From assembly GCF_018271975.1 (NCBI RefSeq), contig NZ_JAGUCN010000035.1:1-49145 (forward strand): a stretch of DNA of 49,145 bases. Direction: 5' to 3'. Below the pieces are notes generated by a model. The model searched no databases and was not told the origin of the DNA. It saw only the letters and a program-made list of their open reading frames with translations. This DNA comes from Carboxylicivirga mesophila. GTDB taxonomy: Bacteria; Bacteroidota; Bacteroidia; Bacteroidales; Marinilabiliaceae. This document shows positions 1 to 10,006 of the stretch, piece after piece. Position numbers and translations under genes: made by a program. Every line of letters starts with the position of its first letter. Within the stretch, counting starts at the first letter, position 1.

Positions 1-3000
1 TTAGGTGATGACATCTCATTATTAGGAAATCCGGCAGGCATGGCGGCTTATACATGGACCAATGCCGGAGGTACGGTTATTGGTAATACACGAGACGTAA
101 CCATCAGTTCTACACCTTATGGAACTGGTACGCATGTATTTACACTAACCGTAGAAGACAGTAATGGATGTACAGGAACAGCAACAACTAGTGTTGATGT
201 TAATACCGTTGATGGAACTATCAGTGTTAGTGCTCCTTCTCCTGGTGTAACTACTGTTTGTGCAGGTACTCCAATTACCTTTAATGCAAGTGGTAATCTT
301 GGATCTGGAAATTACTCCTATGAATTTCGTAGAATTCGTGGAGGGTTAGATGAAATTGTACAAGCTGATGGTGCCAGCGCAACTTATGTAGCGACTGGAG
401 TGGATGCACCAGTGGATGGTGATCAGTTTTATGTTGTAGTTAATGATACTGACACAGGCTGTTCAGATGCATCAAGTTCAATTACTATCAATGTTGTTAG
501 TAATCCTGTTCCAACATTAAGCATTACGAATAATGGTAGTTCATCAATTATTTGCGATGGTGAAGTGCTTGATTTCGAGGCAACACCTACTGGTTTTGCT
601 CGTTATGTATTTGCGATTAATGGTAATCCGATACAAGACGGTGCTGGAAATACATTTAATTATAATGGTTTCAATGATGGTGATAAAATTAACGTTACTG
701 CTTATACCGATCTTTCTGTAAGTGCTTGTTTCGGAACATCAAGTGATATAACCATTCAGGTGAATGCCCGACCAACTCCTTCTATTGATGGAGATAAAGT
801 GGTTTGTGCGAATGATACTAAAACATATACAGCCAATGTAACTGGTTTAGGAAAAGGTAATTATACCTGGATAATCAGTGGAGGAACCCCAACTGGAGAT
901 TTGGACGATGAATCTGTGGAAGTTGTTTGGGATGGTGTTTTACCTTATTCTGTGACGCTTAATTATGTTAATGGTGATGGCTGTGAATCTTTAACGCCTG
1001 CATTTGAGATTATCACAGTTAACATTGTAACTGCTGGATTATCTGCTGACAAAACAAATATTTGTAGTGGTGAAGATGTCCTCTTTACAGCTACAGGAGG
1101 TGATACCTACGAATTCTTGGTAGATGGTAATACGGTACAAGGTCCTGACCCAAGTGATACTTATATTGCTTCAGGATTAACAGATGGTCAGTTAGTTACC
1201 GTTCGTGCTATTGATGCAACTGGTTGTGAAGATACTCATGTTGGAATAACAATTACAGTAAATCCGTTACCGACAGCTGTTATTTCCAGTTCGGATGCTG
1301 ATAATACAATTTGTGAAGGTGATGAGGTTACTTTCACCGGTTCTGGTGGCGATTTGTACGAATTCTTTATTAATGGAACAAGTGTTGGAGCTGCGTCTGC
1401 TGCAAATACTTACGTGACAAATACTCTTGTTGATGGTGATCGTGTAAGCGTCAACGTGACTAACACAACTACAACTTGTTCTCAAATGTCAGCAGAACTT
1501 GTTCATACTGTTAACTCGCTTCCAACAGCAGGTATTTCTGCTGATACTGGTCCTAATATTATTACAGGAACTGATGTCACATTTACTGCTACCGGTGGAG
1601 TGCAGTATGAGTTCTTCAGAAATGCTGTCTCTGTTCAGGGGCCTAATGCAAGTGATACCTATGGACCAGTCAATGATTTAGTTGATGGTGATGTAATTTC
1701 GGTTGTCGTTTACAATGCTAATGATTGTATGGCAACAGCTAGTATAACAATGAGTGTTGTTGATGGAATTACTCCTTATGATCTATTATCATCTGCTACA
1801 GAATATTGTGAAGATGAGTCTGGTGTAAGTCTTTATCTGGCAACACCTCAGGCTGGTGTGTCATATCGACTTATAAGAACATCTGATGATCAGGTTATTA
1901 ATCCAATAATATTGTTTGACGGTACGAATACAGTTAGGTGGGATGATGTAACTGTACCTGCAGCTCTTACAACTGAAGAGTTCAGAGTAGAAGGTTTTTA
2001 TCCGTCTGTTCCAGGTTCAGAGATCGAGATGAATAATCGTGTCACAATTACCAGAAATAATTTACCAAGTGTATTTAGCATTCTGCCAACTGGTACCGTG
2101 ACTGGTTGTGGCGGAGGTGCAGGTCATGAAGTAAAACTCGAAAATTCAGAAACTGGTGTCAGCTATCAGTTAATGCTAGATGGTGGAAACATTGGTACCC
2201 CTGTTGTTGGTAATACCGGCAATGAAATTACATTTGGTTTCCAAACAATTTTTGGAGAGTATACCATTATGGCGACTAATTCAACTACAGGATGTAGTAG
2301 TTTGATGAGTAATACATTTAACATTGATCCTGATGGGACTTATACAAGTTTTGAAGTTAGTGGAGATGGTAATTTCTGTGTAGGAGCTGCAGGTGCTAAT
2401 GTTATATTAGAAGGATCTGAAGTAGGAGTTGAGTATCGTGTTATCAGAGACGGTATTGAAATTGGCGACACCTGGATTGGTGATGGTTCTGCACATACAT
2501 TTGGACCATACACAATAGAAGGAAGCTATAGCGTGGTTGTTAATACCGCAACAGGCTGTAAGTTTTCAATGAATGGTGCGGTTAATGTTATCGAAGTGGC
2601 ACTACCAAAATCATATGATTTAGAGGCTACAAATAATGCACATTTTTGTTCTGGAGATATGGTAACTATCACAATATCAGGCCAGCAAAATGGTGTTGAT
2701 TATGAATTATTCCATAACGATATTTCTGTTGGAATTGTTACGGGTACAATAGATGATGATACAGCGCCGTTAACTTTAGGTGATTATGGTGTTGCAGGAA
2801 CTTATCGTGTAGAAGCACGTACGATCGGTGTAGTTTGTTCTGCACCAATGAATAATGAGCTGATTCTTATTGAAGATAACTTGCCGACAGTTTACAATGT
2901 TACAACTGATGGTGATTACTGTACAGGAGGAACTACCTTCTTGCACCTAGATGGTTCTGAGTCAGATGTTCAGTACAGATGGGAGAGAGAAGGCGACTCA

Positions 3001-5841
3001 GTTACTGGCCCTTGGGTTGATGGTAATGGTGGAGTTCTGGACTTTGAAATTACTGGTACTGATACCTATTACATCGTCGCTATGCGCAAAGATGGAGTGA
3101 CTTCTTGTACAAGTGAAATGGCTCCGCGTATTGCAATTACCGAGAAGGTTTATGCTGACTTAACAAAGGTGTTAAGTATCAAGCCAGGAACAGGCCTGGA
3201 TTGTAATAATGGTGCAGTAGTTATTGTAGAAGCTTCAGAAACAGGTGTAGTTTATGAGTTAGTTAAATCCGGTGTTAGAACAGGAAATATTGTTACAGGT
3301 GATGGTAATGATGTAGAGTTTCCAACACCTGTTCTCGATATTGCTGCCACATATGTGGTATATGCCGATAAAAATGGTTGTGAACAAACATTAATTAATA
3401 CGATATATATTGATGTGCCTGGCGCAATGACTCAATATGCTGTCACTGGAAGTGGAGATATTTGTAATGGTGATCCGGGTCAGCAGTTTGGTGTAGCATA
3501 TGGGGATAATGGTGTAAACTATACTCTTTATTTAGCGGATGCTCCTGGTAGTTCAACTGGAACTGCCCAGCAAACAGTGGCAGGTAGCAATGCACCTATT
3601 ACATTTGATCTTGTCAATAATCCAGGCGAATATTATGTAATGGGCGACGATGGAGCAGGTTGTGAAATAGAAATGCTTAATCGCGAAACCTTAATTGTAC
3701 ACCCACTCCCAATAGCTTATCAGATTTCGGGTTCCGGTAAATACTGTTCTACAGAAGCAGGTGCATATATTAGACTGGAAAATTCTGAAGTTGGCGTTGA
3801 ATATATTGTACAAATGGGCGGCATCCAACAAGGTACAAGAGTTAGTGGCTCTGGAGCCGAATTGACATTTGGTCCGTTTAGTACTGCTGGTGTATATTCT
3901 GTTGTGGCGTATAACAGGACAACGTTATGTACATCCAATATGAATGGTGAAGTAACCATTGGTATTGATGCTGATATCGTAAATTATGATATAGTTAATA
4001 CTGAGTTGTCATACTGTGAAGCTGAAGGTGGAATCGATATTACACTCGAAGGTCAGCAAGATGGAGTAACATACCAGGTGTTTAACCTTGCAATGGAACT
4101 TCAGGCCGAAGTTGTTGGAGATGCCTCAGGTGGCCAATTAAGTCTTGGTTTAATGCCTGAAGGTACCTATACAATTATTGCATCATACGGTGGTGACGGC
4201 TGTGTTACACAAATGAATAGTGGAAATGCTGTTGTAATAACTTCTAATTCTAGTCCGTTACCATTTAATGTTGTAACAACCGAGTTTGTTAATATATGCC
4301 AGGGTACAACCATTGATATTGAGTTGGACGGAAGTGAAGCTACACGCGTTTACAATGTAGTTGATGAATTAAGTAATGTTGTTGCAACTGCTACAGGAGA
4401 TGGTAATCCATTAACAATTCCAATACTTTGCGATGAAATTGGAGATAATCTATATGAGGTTATTGCGTTAGGTACGCCTACATGTGATCTTGTGTTAGAC
4501 ATAGTTCGTATAGCTGTTAAAGATGCACCTTTACAACCGGTTGTAGAACCAACCATAGATATGAACTATTGTTGGGATGCTGAAGGTGTTAAAGTATCGC
4601 TTACTGCAGTTGAGGCGGGTATTGATTACTACATCGTTGATAAGGCAACGGGTAGCAGAATTAGTTTCTTATCTGGTGATGCTGGTGTTCTTGAATTTAA
4701 GGAATCAGTGCTAGCTGGTACTTATTATGTAACCGCAAAATCATTCGACAGTGGTTGTGATATTAATAGCCTTGATTTTACAGTGAATGCCTATTCTGAA
4801 ATTCAACAATTTAGGATGCAGGTCGGTACATCTGCCGGTGGTTATGAAACCATTGAAGATGGCGAAATCGGAACAGGTTCTATTAATCTGGATCTAATTG
4901 GACTGGAATTATCTACTGTAGGAGTAAGATATACCTTACTACGCAATAATCTACCTTATTCGCCCGATTATGTGCTTGATAGTGGAACAGGTAATCCATT
5001 CCAATACCCTAATGCGCTTCCTGTAGGTGGTATGTATACTATTCTTGCAGAAGAAAACGGATGTTCACGATTAATGGCAGGTAGCGTTAATATCTTTGAA
5101 AAGCCATTGGAAGCAATTGATGATATTTTACCGGTAACCTATGGGCAAAATGTTGCTGATACCAACGTTTGGTTTAATGATATAAGCCTTTCGTCTATTG
5201 ATATTAATGTTGGTCCATCCAAGAATATCTACTTTAAGTTATTAGGTTGTGATGAAGAGATTGATTTAGATGAGCTCGTGCCTTGGGATTCAGAAGCTTC
5301 TCTTCCAAAGCATACTTTAGATAGAAATGGTAATGACATGAACCTTGTTGAAATGTATGTGGATGGTACAGTCGTATTTACTAAATTACCAAGTTTCTAT
5401 GGACGAGATTCCATTGATTATGTGGTTTATAATACTGATTACCTTGGTTCAAACCGTTACGATAGAGGAAGGATTTATTTCTTTGCAGGAAACATCAATC
5501 AGGCAGAGGATGAACTACTGATACCTAATGCATTTTCGCCTAATGGAGATGGTTTCAATGATGAATTTGTAATTAGTCAGTTTAAATCAGAACCTACAGA
5601 ATCAAAATTAGAGGTGTTTAACCGCTGGGGGACGCTCGTTTATCGCTCTAAAGGTAAAAAGTATACAGATAACTTCTGGGACGGTAAATCAAATGCTGGC
5701 ATGGTATCATTAGGTGAAGATTTACCAAGTGGAACGTACTTTTACATATTTAAAGTTGATATAAGTGTTGTTGACGAAGACACTGGAAGTTCAAAAACTG
5801 TGTCTAAAGAATACACTGGTTTTATTGAACTAAGACGATAA
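1..5841 (+). CDS. Giant Ig-like repeat surface adhesin, T9SS gliding-type C-terminus (5' partial)
   Basis: The frame is open from base 1, so the N-terminus lies outside the window; 1946 residues are visible. The first ~600 residues are ~90-aa Ig/PKD-like modules of the type 'ICxGdxVtFtatGg..YeFfxNG..vq..s..tY...lvdGd.v.V'. After that come about ten ~100-aa modules built around 'YC...G..i.LegSexGVxYxl...G...G..vtGdG..l.FG....G.Y.V.A....gC...M'. The last ~110 residues, starting at IPNAFSPNGDGFND (~5521), match the gliding motility-associated C-terminal (CHU_C, type B) T9SS sorting domain. Such proteins are carried through the outer membrane by type IX secretion and act as SprB-like adhesins or mobile surface filaments. 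The PorP/SprF gene 50 bp downstream is the usual partner for this C-terminal type. The ligand is unknown. The family call is strong; a motility role is inference. Confidence 0.9.
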   Translation, partial: LGDDISLLGNPAGMAAYTWTNAGGTVIGNTRDVTISSTPYGTGTHVFTLTVEDSNGCTGTATTSVDVNTVDGTISVSAPSPGVTTVCAGTPITFNASGNLGSGNYSYEFRRIRGGLDEIVQADGASATYVATGVDAPVDGDQFYVVVNDTDTGCSDASSSITINVVSNPVPTLSITNNGSSSIICDGEVLDFEATPTGFARYVFAINGNPIQDGAGNTFNYNGFNDGDKINVTAYTDLSVSACFGTSSDITIQVNARPTPSIDGDKVVCANDTKTYTANVTGLGKGNYTWIISGGTPTGDLDDESVEVVWDGVLPYSVTLNYVNGDGCESLTPAFEIITVNIVTAGLSADKTNICSGEDVLFTATGGDTYEFLVDGNTVQGPDPSDTYIASGLTDGQLVTVRAIDATGCEDTHVGITITVNPLPTAVISSSDADNTICEGDEVTFTGSGGDLYEFFINGTSVGAASAANTYVTNTLVDGDRVSVNVTNTTTTCSQMSAELVHTVNSLPTAGISADTGPNIITGTDVTFTATGGVQYEFFRNAVSVQGPNASDTYGPVNDLVDGDVISVVVYNANDCMATASITMSVVDGITPYDLLSSATEYCEDESGVSLYLATPQAGVSYRLIRTSDDQVINPIILFDGTNTVRWDDVTVPAALTTEEFRVEGFYPSVPGSEIEMNNRVTITRNNLPSVFSILPTGTVTGCGGGAGHEVKLENSETGVSYQLMLDGGNIGTPVVGNTGNEITFGFQTIFGEYTIMATNSTTGCSSLMSNTFNIDPDGTYTSFEVSGDGNFCVGAAGANVILEGSEVGVEYRVIRDGIEIGDTWIGDGSAHTFGPYTIEGSYSVVVNTATGCKFSMNGAVNVIEVALPKSYDLEATNNAHFCSGDMVTITISGQQNGVDYELFHNDISVGIVTGTIDDDTAPLTLGDYGVAGTYRVEARTIGVVCSAPMNNELILIEDNLPTVYNVTTDGDYCTGGTTFLHLDGSESDVQYRWEREGDSVTGPWVDGNGGVLDFEITGTDTYYIVAMRKDGVTSCTSEMAPRIAITEKVYADLTKVLSIKPGTGLDCNNGAVVIVEASETGVVYELVKSGVRTGNIVTGDGNDVEFPTPVLDIAATYVVYADKNGCEQTLINTIYIDVPGAMTQYAVTGSGDICNGDPGQQFGVAYGDNGVNYTLYLADAPGSSTGTAQQTVAGSNAPITFDLVNNPGEYYVMGDDGAGCEIEMLNRETLIVHPLPIAYQISGSGKYCSTEAGAYIRLENSEVGVEYIVQMGGIQQGTRVSGSGAELTFGPFSTAGVYSVVAYNRTTLCTSNMNGEVTIGIDADIVNYDIVNTELSYCEAEGGIDITLEGQQDGVTYQVFNLAMELQAEVVGDASGGQLSLGLMPEGTYTIIASYGGDGCVTQMNSGNAVVITSNSSPLPFNVVTTEFVNICQGTTIDIELDGSEATRVYNVVDELSNVVATATGDGNPLTIPILCDEIGDNLYEVIALGTPTCDLVLDIVRIAVKDAPLQPVVEPTIDMNYCWDAEGVKVSLTAVEAGIDYYIVDKATGSRISFLSGDAGVLEFKESVLAGTYYVTAKSFDSGCDINSLDFTVNAYSEIQQFRMQVGTSAGGYETIEDGEIGTGSINLDLIGLELSTVGVRYTLLRNNLPYSPDYVLDSGTGNPFQYPNALPVGGMYTILAEENGCSRLMAGSVNIFEKPLEAIDDILPVTYGQNVADTNVWFNDISLSSIDINVGPSKNIYFKLLGCDEEIDLDELVPWDSEASLPKHTLDRNGNDMNLVEMYVDGTVVFTKLPSFYGRDSIDYVVYNTDYLGSNRYDRGRIYFFAGNINQAEDELLIPNAFSPNGDGFNDEFVISQFKSEPTESKLEVFNRWGTLVYRSKGKKYTDNFWDGKSNAGMVSLGEDLPSGTYFYIFKVDISVVDEDTGSSKTVSKEYTGFIELRR

Positions 5842-5891
5842 AGAGTTTATTTGTTCCTACCTTGCTTAGACAGGGTGAATAATTAGGACTA

Positions 5892-6842
5892 ATGATAAAA
5901 TTTAAACACATGAAATATCTACTGCCTATATTACTACTGATTGCCTTACCGGTGATAGTTAGTGGTCAGGATCAGGCTCAGTACAATCATTATATAAGCA
6001 ACCAAGGTATTTTAAATCCAGCTTATAATGGTACCAGAGATGTCATTAGTGGTTTAATTGTTAGCCGTAATCAATGGCTAGGCATGAGTGATGCACCTAT
6101 GAATCAGGCTATCAATGTTCATGGCCCCATTGAAGACACTAATCTTGGAGTTGGTGTTGTGTTAGAGAATGATAGACTTGGATTCTCTAATAATTTCAAT
6201 TTTATGGCTGCTGGTTCATACAAGTTACAGATGGGCCGAAGGGATTTTCTTGCCCTAGGCTTACAACTAGGTGTAACATCAAATGTATATGATGGTACAA
6301 AGGCAATTACCCAGGATTATGGTGATCCGGTATTTGATGGCAAGCAATCATTAATTGGATTTAATTTTGGAATTGGAGCCTATTATTACGCTGAGAATTA
6401 CTTTGCAGGATTCTCTATACCAAGGTTTTTTAGACCTGATTTTGATGAAGCAAATGAAAACGATGGCAAATTCAAGAATACAGTAAGTTTTAAAGATATT
6501 CACTCGTATTGGTATGGTGGGTACATATTTGACTGGGGCGATGTAAAAGTGAAGCCTACAGCCTTAATTAGAACGGTTGTTGGTGCACCTTTAACGTTTG
6601 ACCTTAGCTGTAATGTCTTGTTAAATGAACGTATTTGGTTAGGAGCAGGCTATAGAAGTATCTCTGAAATGGTTCTGCTGAGTGAGTTTATCATTAACCG
6701 ACAATGGACGGTTCGTTACTCATTTGATTATTCATTATCTAAGTTAGGTAAGTATGGACAATATGGTTCACACGAAATAGGATTACAATTTGATTTCTCT
6801 TTTAACAAAAGAGCAGGAATGCGTTCAATTAGGTACTTCTAG
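5892..6842 (+). CDS. PorP/SprF family T9SS outer-membrane protein
   Basis: 316 aa with an N-terminal signal peptide; a start at Met7 (5910, MKYLLPILLLIALP) is equally plausible and gives the cleaner signal sequence. The mature N-terminus, 'QDQAQYNHYISNQGILNPAYNG', followed by 'SRNQWLGM.DAPMNQAINVHGPI' and 'LGVGVVLENDRLGFSNN', is the PorP/SprF signature. The remainder is a predicted 14-strand-type outer-membrane barrel. Family members help export or anchor substrates with a gliding-type (type B) C-terminal domain, and are usually encoded directly after that substrate, as here. It probably forms one transcript with the adhesin gene and the next two genes, since the gaps are short and no terminator is visible. 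Paralogues are common in these genomes, so this one is likely dedicated to the upstream adhesin. Confidence 0.9.
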   Translation: MIKFKHMKYLLPILLLIALPVIVSGQDQAQYNHYISNQGILNPAYNGTRDVISGLIVSRNQWLGMSDAPMNQAINVHGPIEDTNLGVGVVLENDRLGFSNNFNFMAAGSYKLQMGRRDFLALGLQLGVTSNVYDGTKAITQDYGDPVFDGKQSLIGFNFGIGAYYYAENYFAGFSIPRFFRPDFDEANENDGKFKNTVSFKDIHSYWYGGYIFDWGDVKVKPTALIRTVVGAPLTFDLSCNVLLNERIWLGAGYRSISEMVLLSEFIINRQWTVRYSFDYSLSKLGKYGQYGSHEIGLQFDFSFNKRAGMRSIRYF

Positions 6843-6898
6843 GATTAGTTGTACCGTGAATAGTTAAGGAAAAGAATTTTGGATTAAATAATTGACCA

Positions 6899-8926
6899 AT
6901 GAAACCTAATTCTCGAATATCACTTCTTCTTTTGATGCTTCTGTTCGTGGCTTCTGCATTCGCACAGCGCTCAGAATTGAAGAAGGCACAGGAGTTTTTA
7001 GCTAACGAGGAATATTACAGAGCATTAGAGTACTATACACTTGCTGGTGAAAAAGGTGCACAGTTTAACACGCAGGTTAAGATTGAAATAGCGCGTTGCT
7101 ATTTTAATCAGAAGAATGTAACTGAAGCACTCAATCGCTATGACGAGGTACAGGATAACTTAACCGGTCAGGACATAGTTAATTTTGCATCTTGTTGGCA
7201 TCAGGAAGGTGGTTTTGAGTTAGCCATTGAATGGTACGAGAAGGCCAAAAGTCAAGGGGCTAATCCGATAGATATGGATGACCTCATTAAAGCTTGTAAA
7301 TGGGCGATGGAAAATGGTTCATTTAATCGTGATGTGGTGGTTAACCCGGCAAGTCTTTTAGTTGGTGATCAATCATTTGGTATTCAATACTATGAAGATG
7401 GAGTGGTGTATTCTGCCGAGAAGCAGGGAAGAAGCAAGGAAGTTGACCGTTCTGGTAAAGGCTTCTTAAACCTGGCATTTTCCAAGTTAGTGGAGGGTGA
7501 AATACAGGAAGGAAGTCATTCGTTCTCTAAAAACCTTGAATCGGATTATCATGTGGGTGCAACTGCTTTTACAAGCGATTATAGCCGCATATTTTATACC
7601 AAACCAGTTCGAATTAAAGGTGGCGACAGTCGTTTAAAGATATTTACATCGGTGTTTGATGGGGAAGATTGGGTAGATGAGCGTGAGCTTAGCATTAACT
7701 CCGATGATTACAACACTGCCTATCCGGCTATATCTCCCGATAATAAGTATATCTATTATTCATCCACCCAAAGTGGTGGGTTTGGAGGTAAAGACCTGTA
7801 TCGGGCCGAAATTAAGCCCTCTGGTACTGTTGGTAAAGGAGAAAATCTGAAAAGTGTAATTAATACCTTTGGCGATGAAGAGTGGCCTTACATCGATAAG
7901 GACGGTAACCTCTACTTTGCATCCAATGGTCACCTGGGTTTTGGTGGATTAGATGTTTTTAAAGCTGAAAAGCAAGGTGATGGTTTTGGTGAACCAGTCA
8001 ACCTGCGTCAACCAATTAACAGTGGTAAAGATGATTTTGGTTATGTACTTGATCCTACAGATCCAACCCGCGGTTTCCTTTCATCCAATCGTTTAGGAAG
8101 CGGTAGTACCGACGCGGTGTTTACAATAGCGCCACCAATGGAGGAGGAAGAGGATGATGATGCACCTCCAATCTTTGGTCTTGATGAAGTTCCTGTGGTT
8201 GATATGCAGGAGGAAGCACCGGTTGAAACAACACCGGTTGTTGTGCCTGCAGTTGACTTGTCGATGTTTCCTGCCAGCCTGCAAACCAAAATTACTTCAA
8301 CGTTCAATGGTGTTGTTATACCAGGTGTTACTGTTGAAATACGAGATGCCAATGATGGCACCCTGATAGCTTCTGGTGTAAGTGGAGATGATGGACGAGT
8401 GGCCATTATTATTCCTGATGAATATAAGAAGGAGGATCAGGAATTTGAAATTAAATTTTCAAAAGGCGATGAATTTAACTCAAAACGGATGATCGTTAAT
8501 ATTATGGAAGTGGAGGACATCAATAATAATGGTTTAAGCCTGACACCCATTTTCAAGGATGATGTGCTGGACGATATAGGAATGATGATAATTCCTTACG
8601 AAGGCAACGAGATAACAAAAGAAGGTTTAGCAGTCTTAGACGAACTAGCAACATATTTATCATTAAATCCTAATATTGTTGTGAAGTTAAATGGTCATAC
8701 CGAAGCAAAAGGCAATCGCTATAATAACCTGAATATATCTCAGAGTATTGCAGAAAAAGCTGAACAAATATTGATTAGCAAAGGTATTAATGATGAACAG
8801 ATGATACCTAGAGGCTATGGTGAGCGTTATTTGAAGAATAAATGTAAGCGCGGTGTTTACTGTTCGGATAGTGAGCATCTCATAAATCGCCGAATTGAAG
8901 TTGTTGTATGGCGTATGCTGAAATAA
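6899..8926 (+). CDS. PorE-like protein: TPR, WD40-type propeller, CRD, OmpA domain
   Basis: 675 aa. It has a signal peptide (cleavage near ASAFA|QR), TPR-like helices (~25-130), then PD40/WD40-like propeller strands (~150-400), with repeats such as 'YPAISPDNKYIYYSS' and 'WPYIDKDGNLYFASNG'. An acidic Pro-rich linker (~405-440) leads to a carboxypeptidase-regulatory-like beta domain (~455-530) and a C-terminal OmpA peptidoglycan-binding domain (~545-675, with 'NGHTEAKGN', 'GINDEQMIPRGYGE' and 'NRRIEVVVW'). This domain order is that of PorE of Porphyromonas gingivalis, a periplasmic T9SS component that ties the machinery to peptidoglycan. PorE itself is a lipoprotein; here no lipobox Cys is visible, so this is a paralogue or a soluble variant. 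Its position after PorP/SprF suggests a dedicated accessory for the adhesin. Confidence 0.85.
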   Translation: MKPNSRISLLLLMLLFVASAFAQRSELKKAQEFLANEEYYRALEYYTLAGEKGAQFNTQVKIEIARCYFNQKNVTEALNRYDEVQDNLTGQDIVNFASCWHQEGGFELAIEWYEKAKSQGANPIDMDDLIKACKWAMENGSFNRDVVVNPASLLVGDQSFGIQYYEDGVVYSAEKQGRSKEVDRSGKGFLNLAFSKLVEGEIQEGSHSFSKNLESDYHVGATAFTSDYSRIFYTKPVRIKGGDSRLKIFTSVFDGEDWVDERELSINSDDYNTAYPAISPDNKYIYYSSTQSGGFGGKDLYRAEIKPSGTVGKGENLKSVINTFGDEEWPYIDKDGNLYFASNGHLGFGGLDVFKAEKQGDGFGEPVNLRQPINSGKDDFGYVLDPTDPTRGFLSSNRLGSGSTDAVFTIAPPMEEEEDDDAPPIFGLDEVPVVDMQEEAPVETTPVVVPAVDLSMFPASLQTKITSTFNGVVIPGVTVEIRDANDGTLIASGVSGDDGRVAIIIPDEYKKEDQEFEIKFSKGDEFNSKRMIVNIMEVEDINNNGLSLTPIFKDDVLDDIGMMIIPYEGNEITKEGLAVLDELATYLSLNPNIVVKLNGHTEAKGNRYNNLNISQSIAEKAEQILISKGINDEQMIPRGYGERYLKNKCKRGVYCSDSEHLINRRIEVVVWRMLK

Positions 8927-8961
8927 CAGAAGTAATGTGTAACGGTAATAGTGTGTCAAAA

Positions 8962-9591
8962 ATGAAACTTAAATACCTTATAGTAGCTGTTTTTATGCTT
9001 GCATCAGTAGGCATTAGTAAAGCTGATAAACTGGATGCCCTTCGTACAAATAAGAAGATTATTAGGATGTCGGAAGCACAGGCACCTTACTTTGCTATTC
9101 AGATTATTGCTTTGGCAAAGGCTCCGCAAATGCCTTCATTTTTTAAGAATGTGGATGTGGCGCGCGAATACCCTTGCAGTGACGGTTTTTTACGTTTCTG
9201 TGTAGGACAGTACGATAGCTATGATGCTGCCAAAGCCGCCATACCTGATGTAAAAGCGCTTGGGTATGATCAGGCTTTTGTAGTCAATACACGCGAATAT
9301 GCCATTGGAAGCGGTTCACCATTGGGCACTCTAAAGTCAGGACAAAAAATTGACCCCAATAAGACGTATACCGTGCAATTAAGTGCATTTCGTTTTCCTG
9401 TATACCTGAGTCATTTTAAAAATATTGATGATGTAATGGAATTCAGGATGAAAGATAAGATATTTCGTTATACTACAGGTACTTTCAAGGGCGATGTGGC
9501 CGAGCAGGAATTAAATCGCATAAAGGCCTTAGGCTATAAAGATGCTCACTTGGTTGAACTGGATAAGTACATGCCATTTAAGATTGAATAA
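8962..9591 (+). CDS. Secreted protein with two SPOR-like repeats
   Basis: 209 aa from the ATG at 8962. The longer frame from 8908 would overlap the previous gene and bury the signal peptide 'MKLKYLIVAVFMLASVGISKA', so it was not used. Two similar modules follow: ~35-115 ('YFAIQIIALAKAPQMPSFFKN...FLRFCVGQYDSYDAA....ALGYDQAFVV') and ~130-209 ('TYTVQLSAFRFPVYLSHFKN...IFRYTTGTFKGDVAE....ALGYKDAHLV'). Both have the SPOR-domain pattern of an initial Q-[LI] strand, a central 'R...G.F' strand and a final 'G..dA..V' strand. SPOR domains bind denuded peptidoglycan glycans. Placed after the PorE-like gene, it is likely a periplasmic accessory of the surface locus. The promoter of RNase P RNA overlaps its stop region. 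Confidence 0.8.
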   Translation: MKLKYLIVAVFMLASVGISKADKLDALRTNKKIIRMSEAQAPYFAIQIIALAKAPQMPSFFKNVDVAREYPCSDGFLRFCVGQYDSYDAAKAAIPDVKALGYDQAFVVNTREYAIGSGSPLGTLKSGQKIDPNKTYTVQLSAFRFPVYLSHFKNIDDVMEFRMKDKIFRYTTGTFKGDVAEQELNRIKALGYKDAHLVELDKYMPFKIE

Positions 9592-9598
9592 TTTATTG

Positions 9599-9606
9599 TA
9601 GTTTTG
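9599..9606 (+). promoter_or_regulatory. Promoter -7 element of rnpB
   Basis: TAGTTTTG is a perfect match to the Bacteroidota -7 consensus TAnnTTTG. It lies directly after the stop of the SPOR-like gene and about 5-7 nt before the predicted 5' end of RNase P RNA. A TTTA about 18 nt upstream is only a weak -33 candidate. Confidence 0.55.
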
Positions 9607-9610
9607 TAAG

Positions 9611-9978
9611 CGATAGCAAGCCGGTCTATCGCTGCAGTCATAAGGCTGGAGAGGAAAGTCTGGGCAATGCAGAGCACCGTGCTTCTGAACAGGAAGATGC
9701 TCGTGAGGGTATAGTAACGTAGCAGAAAATAACCGCCTTCGGGTAAGGGTGAAAAGGTGAGGTAAGAGCTCACCAGCAGGTTAGGTAACTAGGCTGGCTG
9801 TACGTCTGACGGATTGCAAGACCATGTATATCACAATTCCATTTTGGAGCAAGGCTGCTCGTTTTGTTTCGTAAGAAGTTGTGAGGGGTAGGTCGCTGGA
9901 AATAGCAGGTGACTGCTATTGTAGATAAATGATAGACGCTCCTTCGGGAGAGACAGGACCCGGCTTACAGGCTTGCTA
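9611..9978 (+). ncRNA. rnpB: RNase P RNA (bacterial type A)
   Basis: The catalytic RNA of RNase P, which trims tRNA 5' leaders. The conserved P4-region strand 'GGAGAGGAAAGTCTGGGC' sits near 9649. The conserved 3' strand 'GACAGGACCCGGCTTACAG' sits near 9952. The ends pair: AGCAAGCC (9615-9622) with GGCTTGCT (9970-9977), forming the terminal helix, and a T-run follows at once. The length of about 365 nt is normal. The exact ends are estimated from this helix and the TAGTTTTG promoter. Confidence 0.95.
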
Positions 9979-10006
9979 TTTTTTTCTTTCCTTAAAACAC
10001 TGCCTT

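Noticed and set aside
8041-8406. 121-aa minus-strand Ser/Thr-rich ORF
   Set aside because: Antisense to the acidic linker of the PorE-like protein; low complexity only.
9929-10006. N-terminal extension of BrkB protein
   Set aside because: It would translate the conserved 3' end of RNase P RNA; the ATG at 10007 fits the family.
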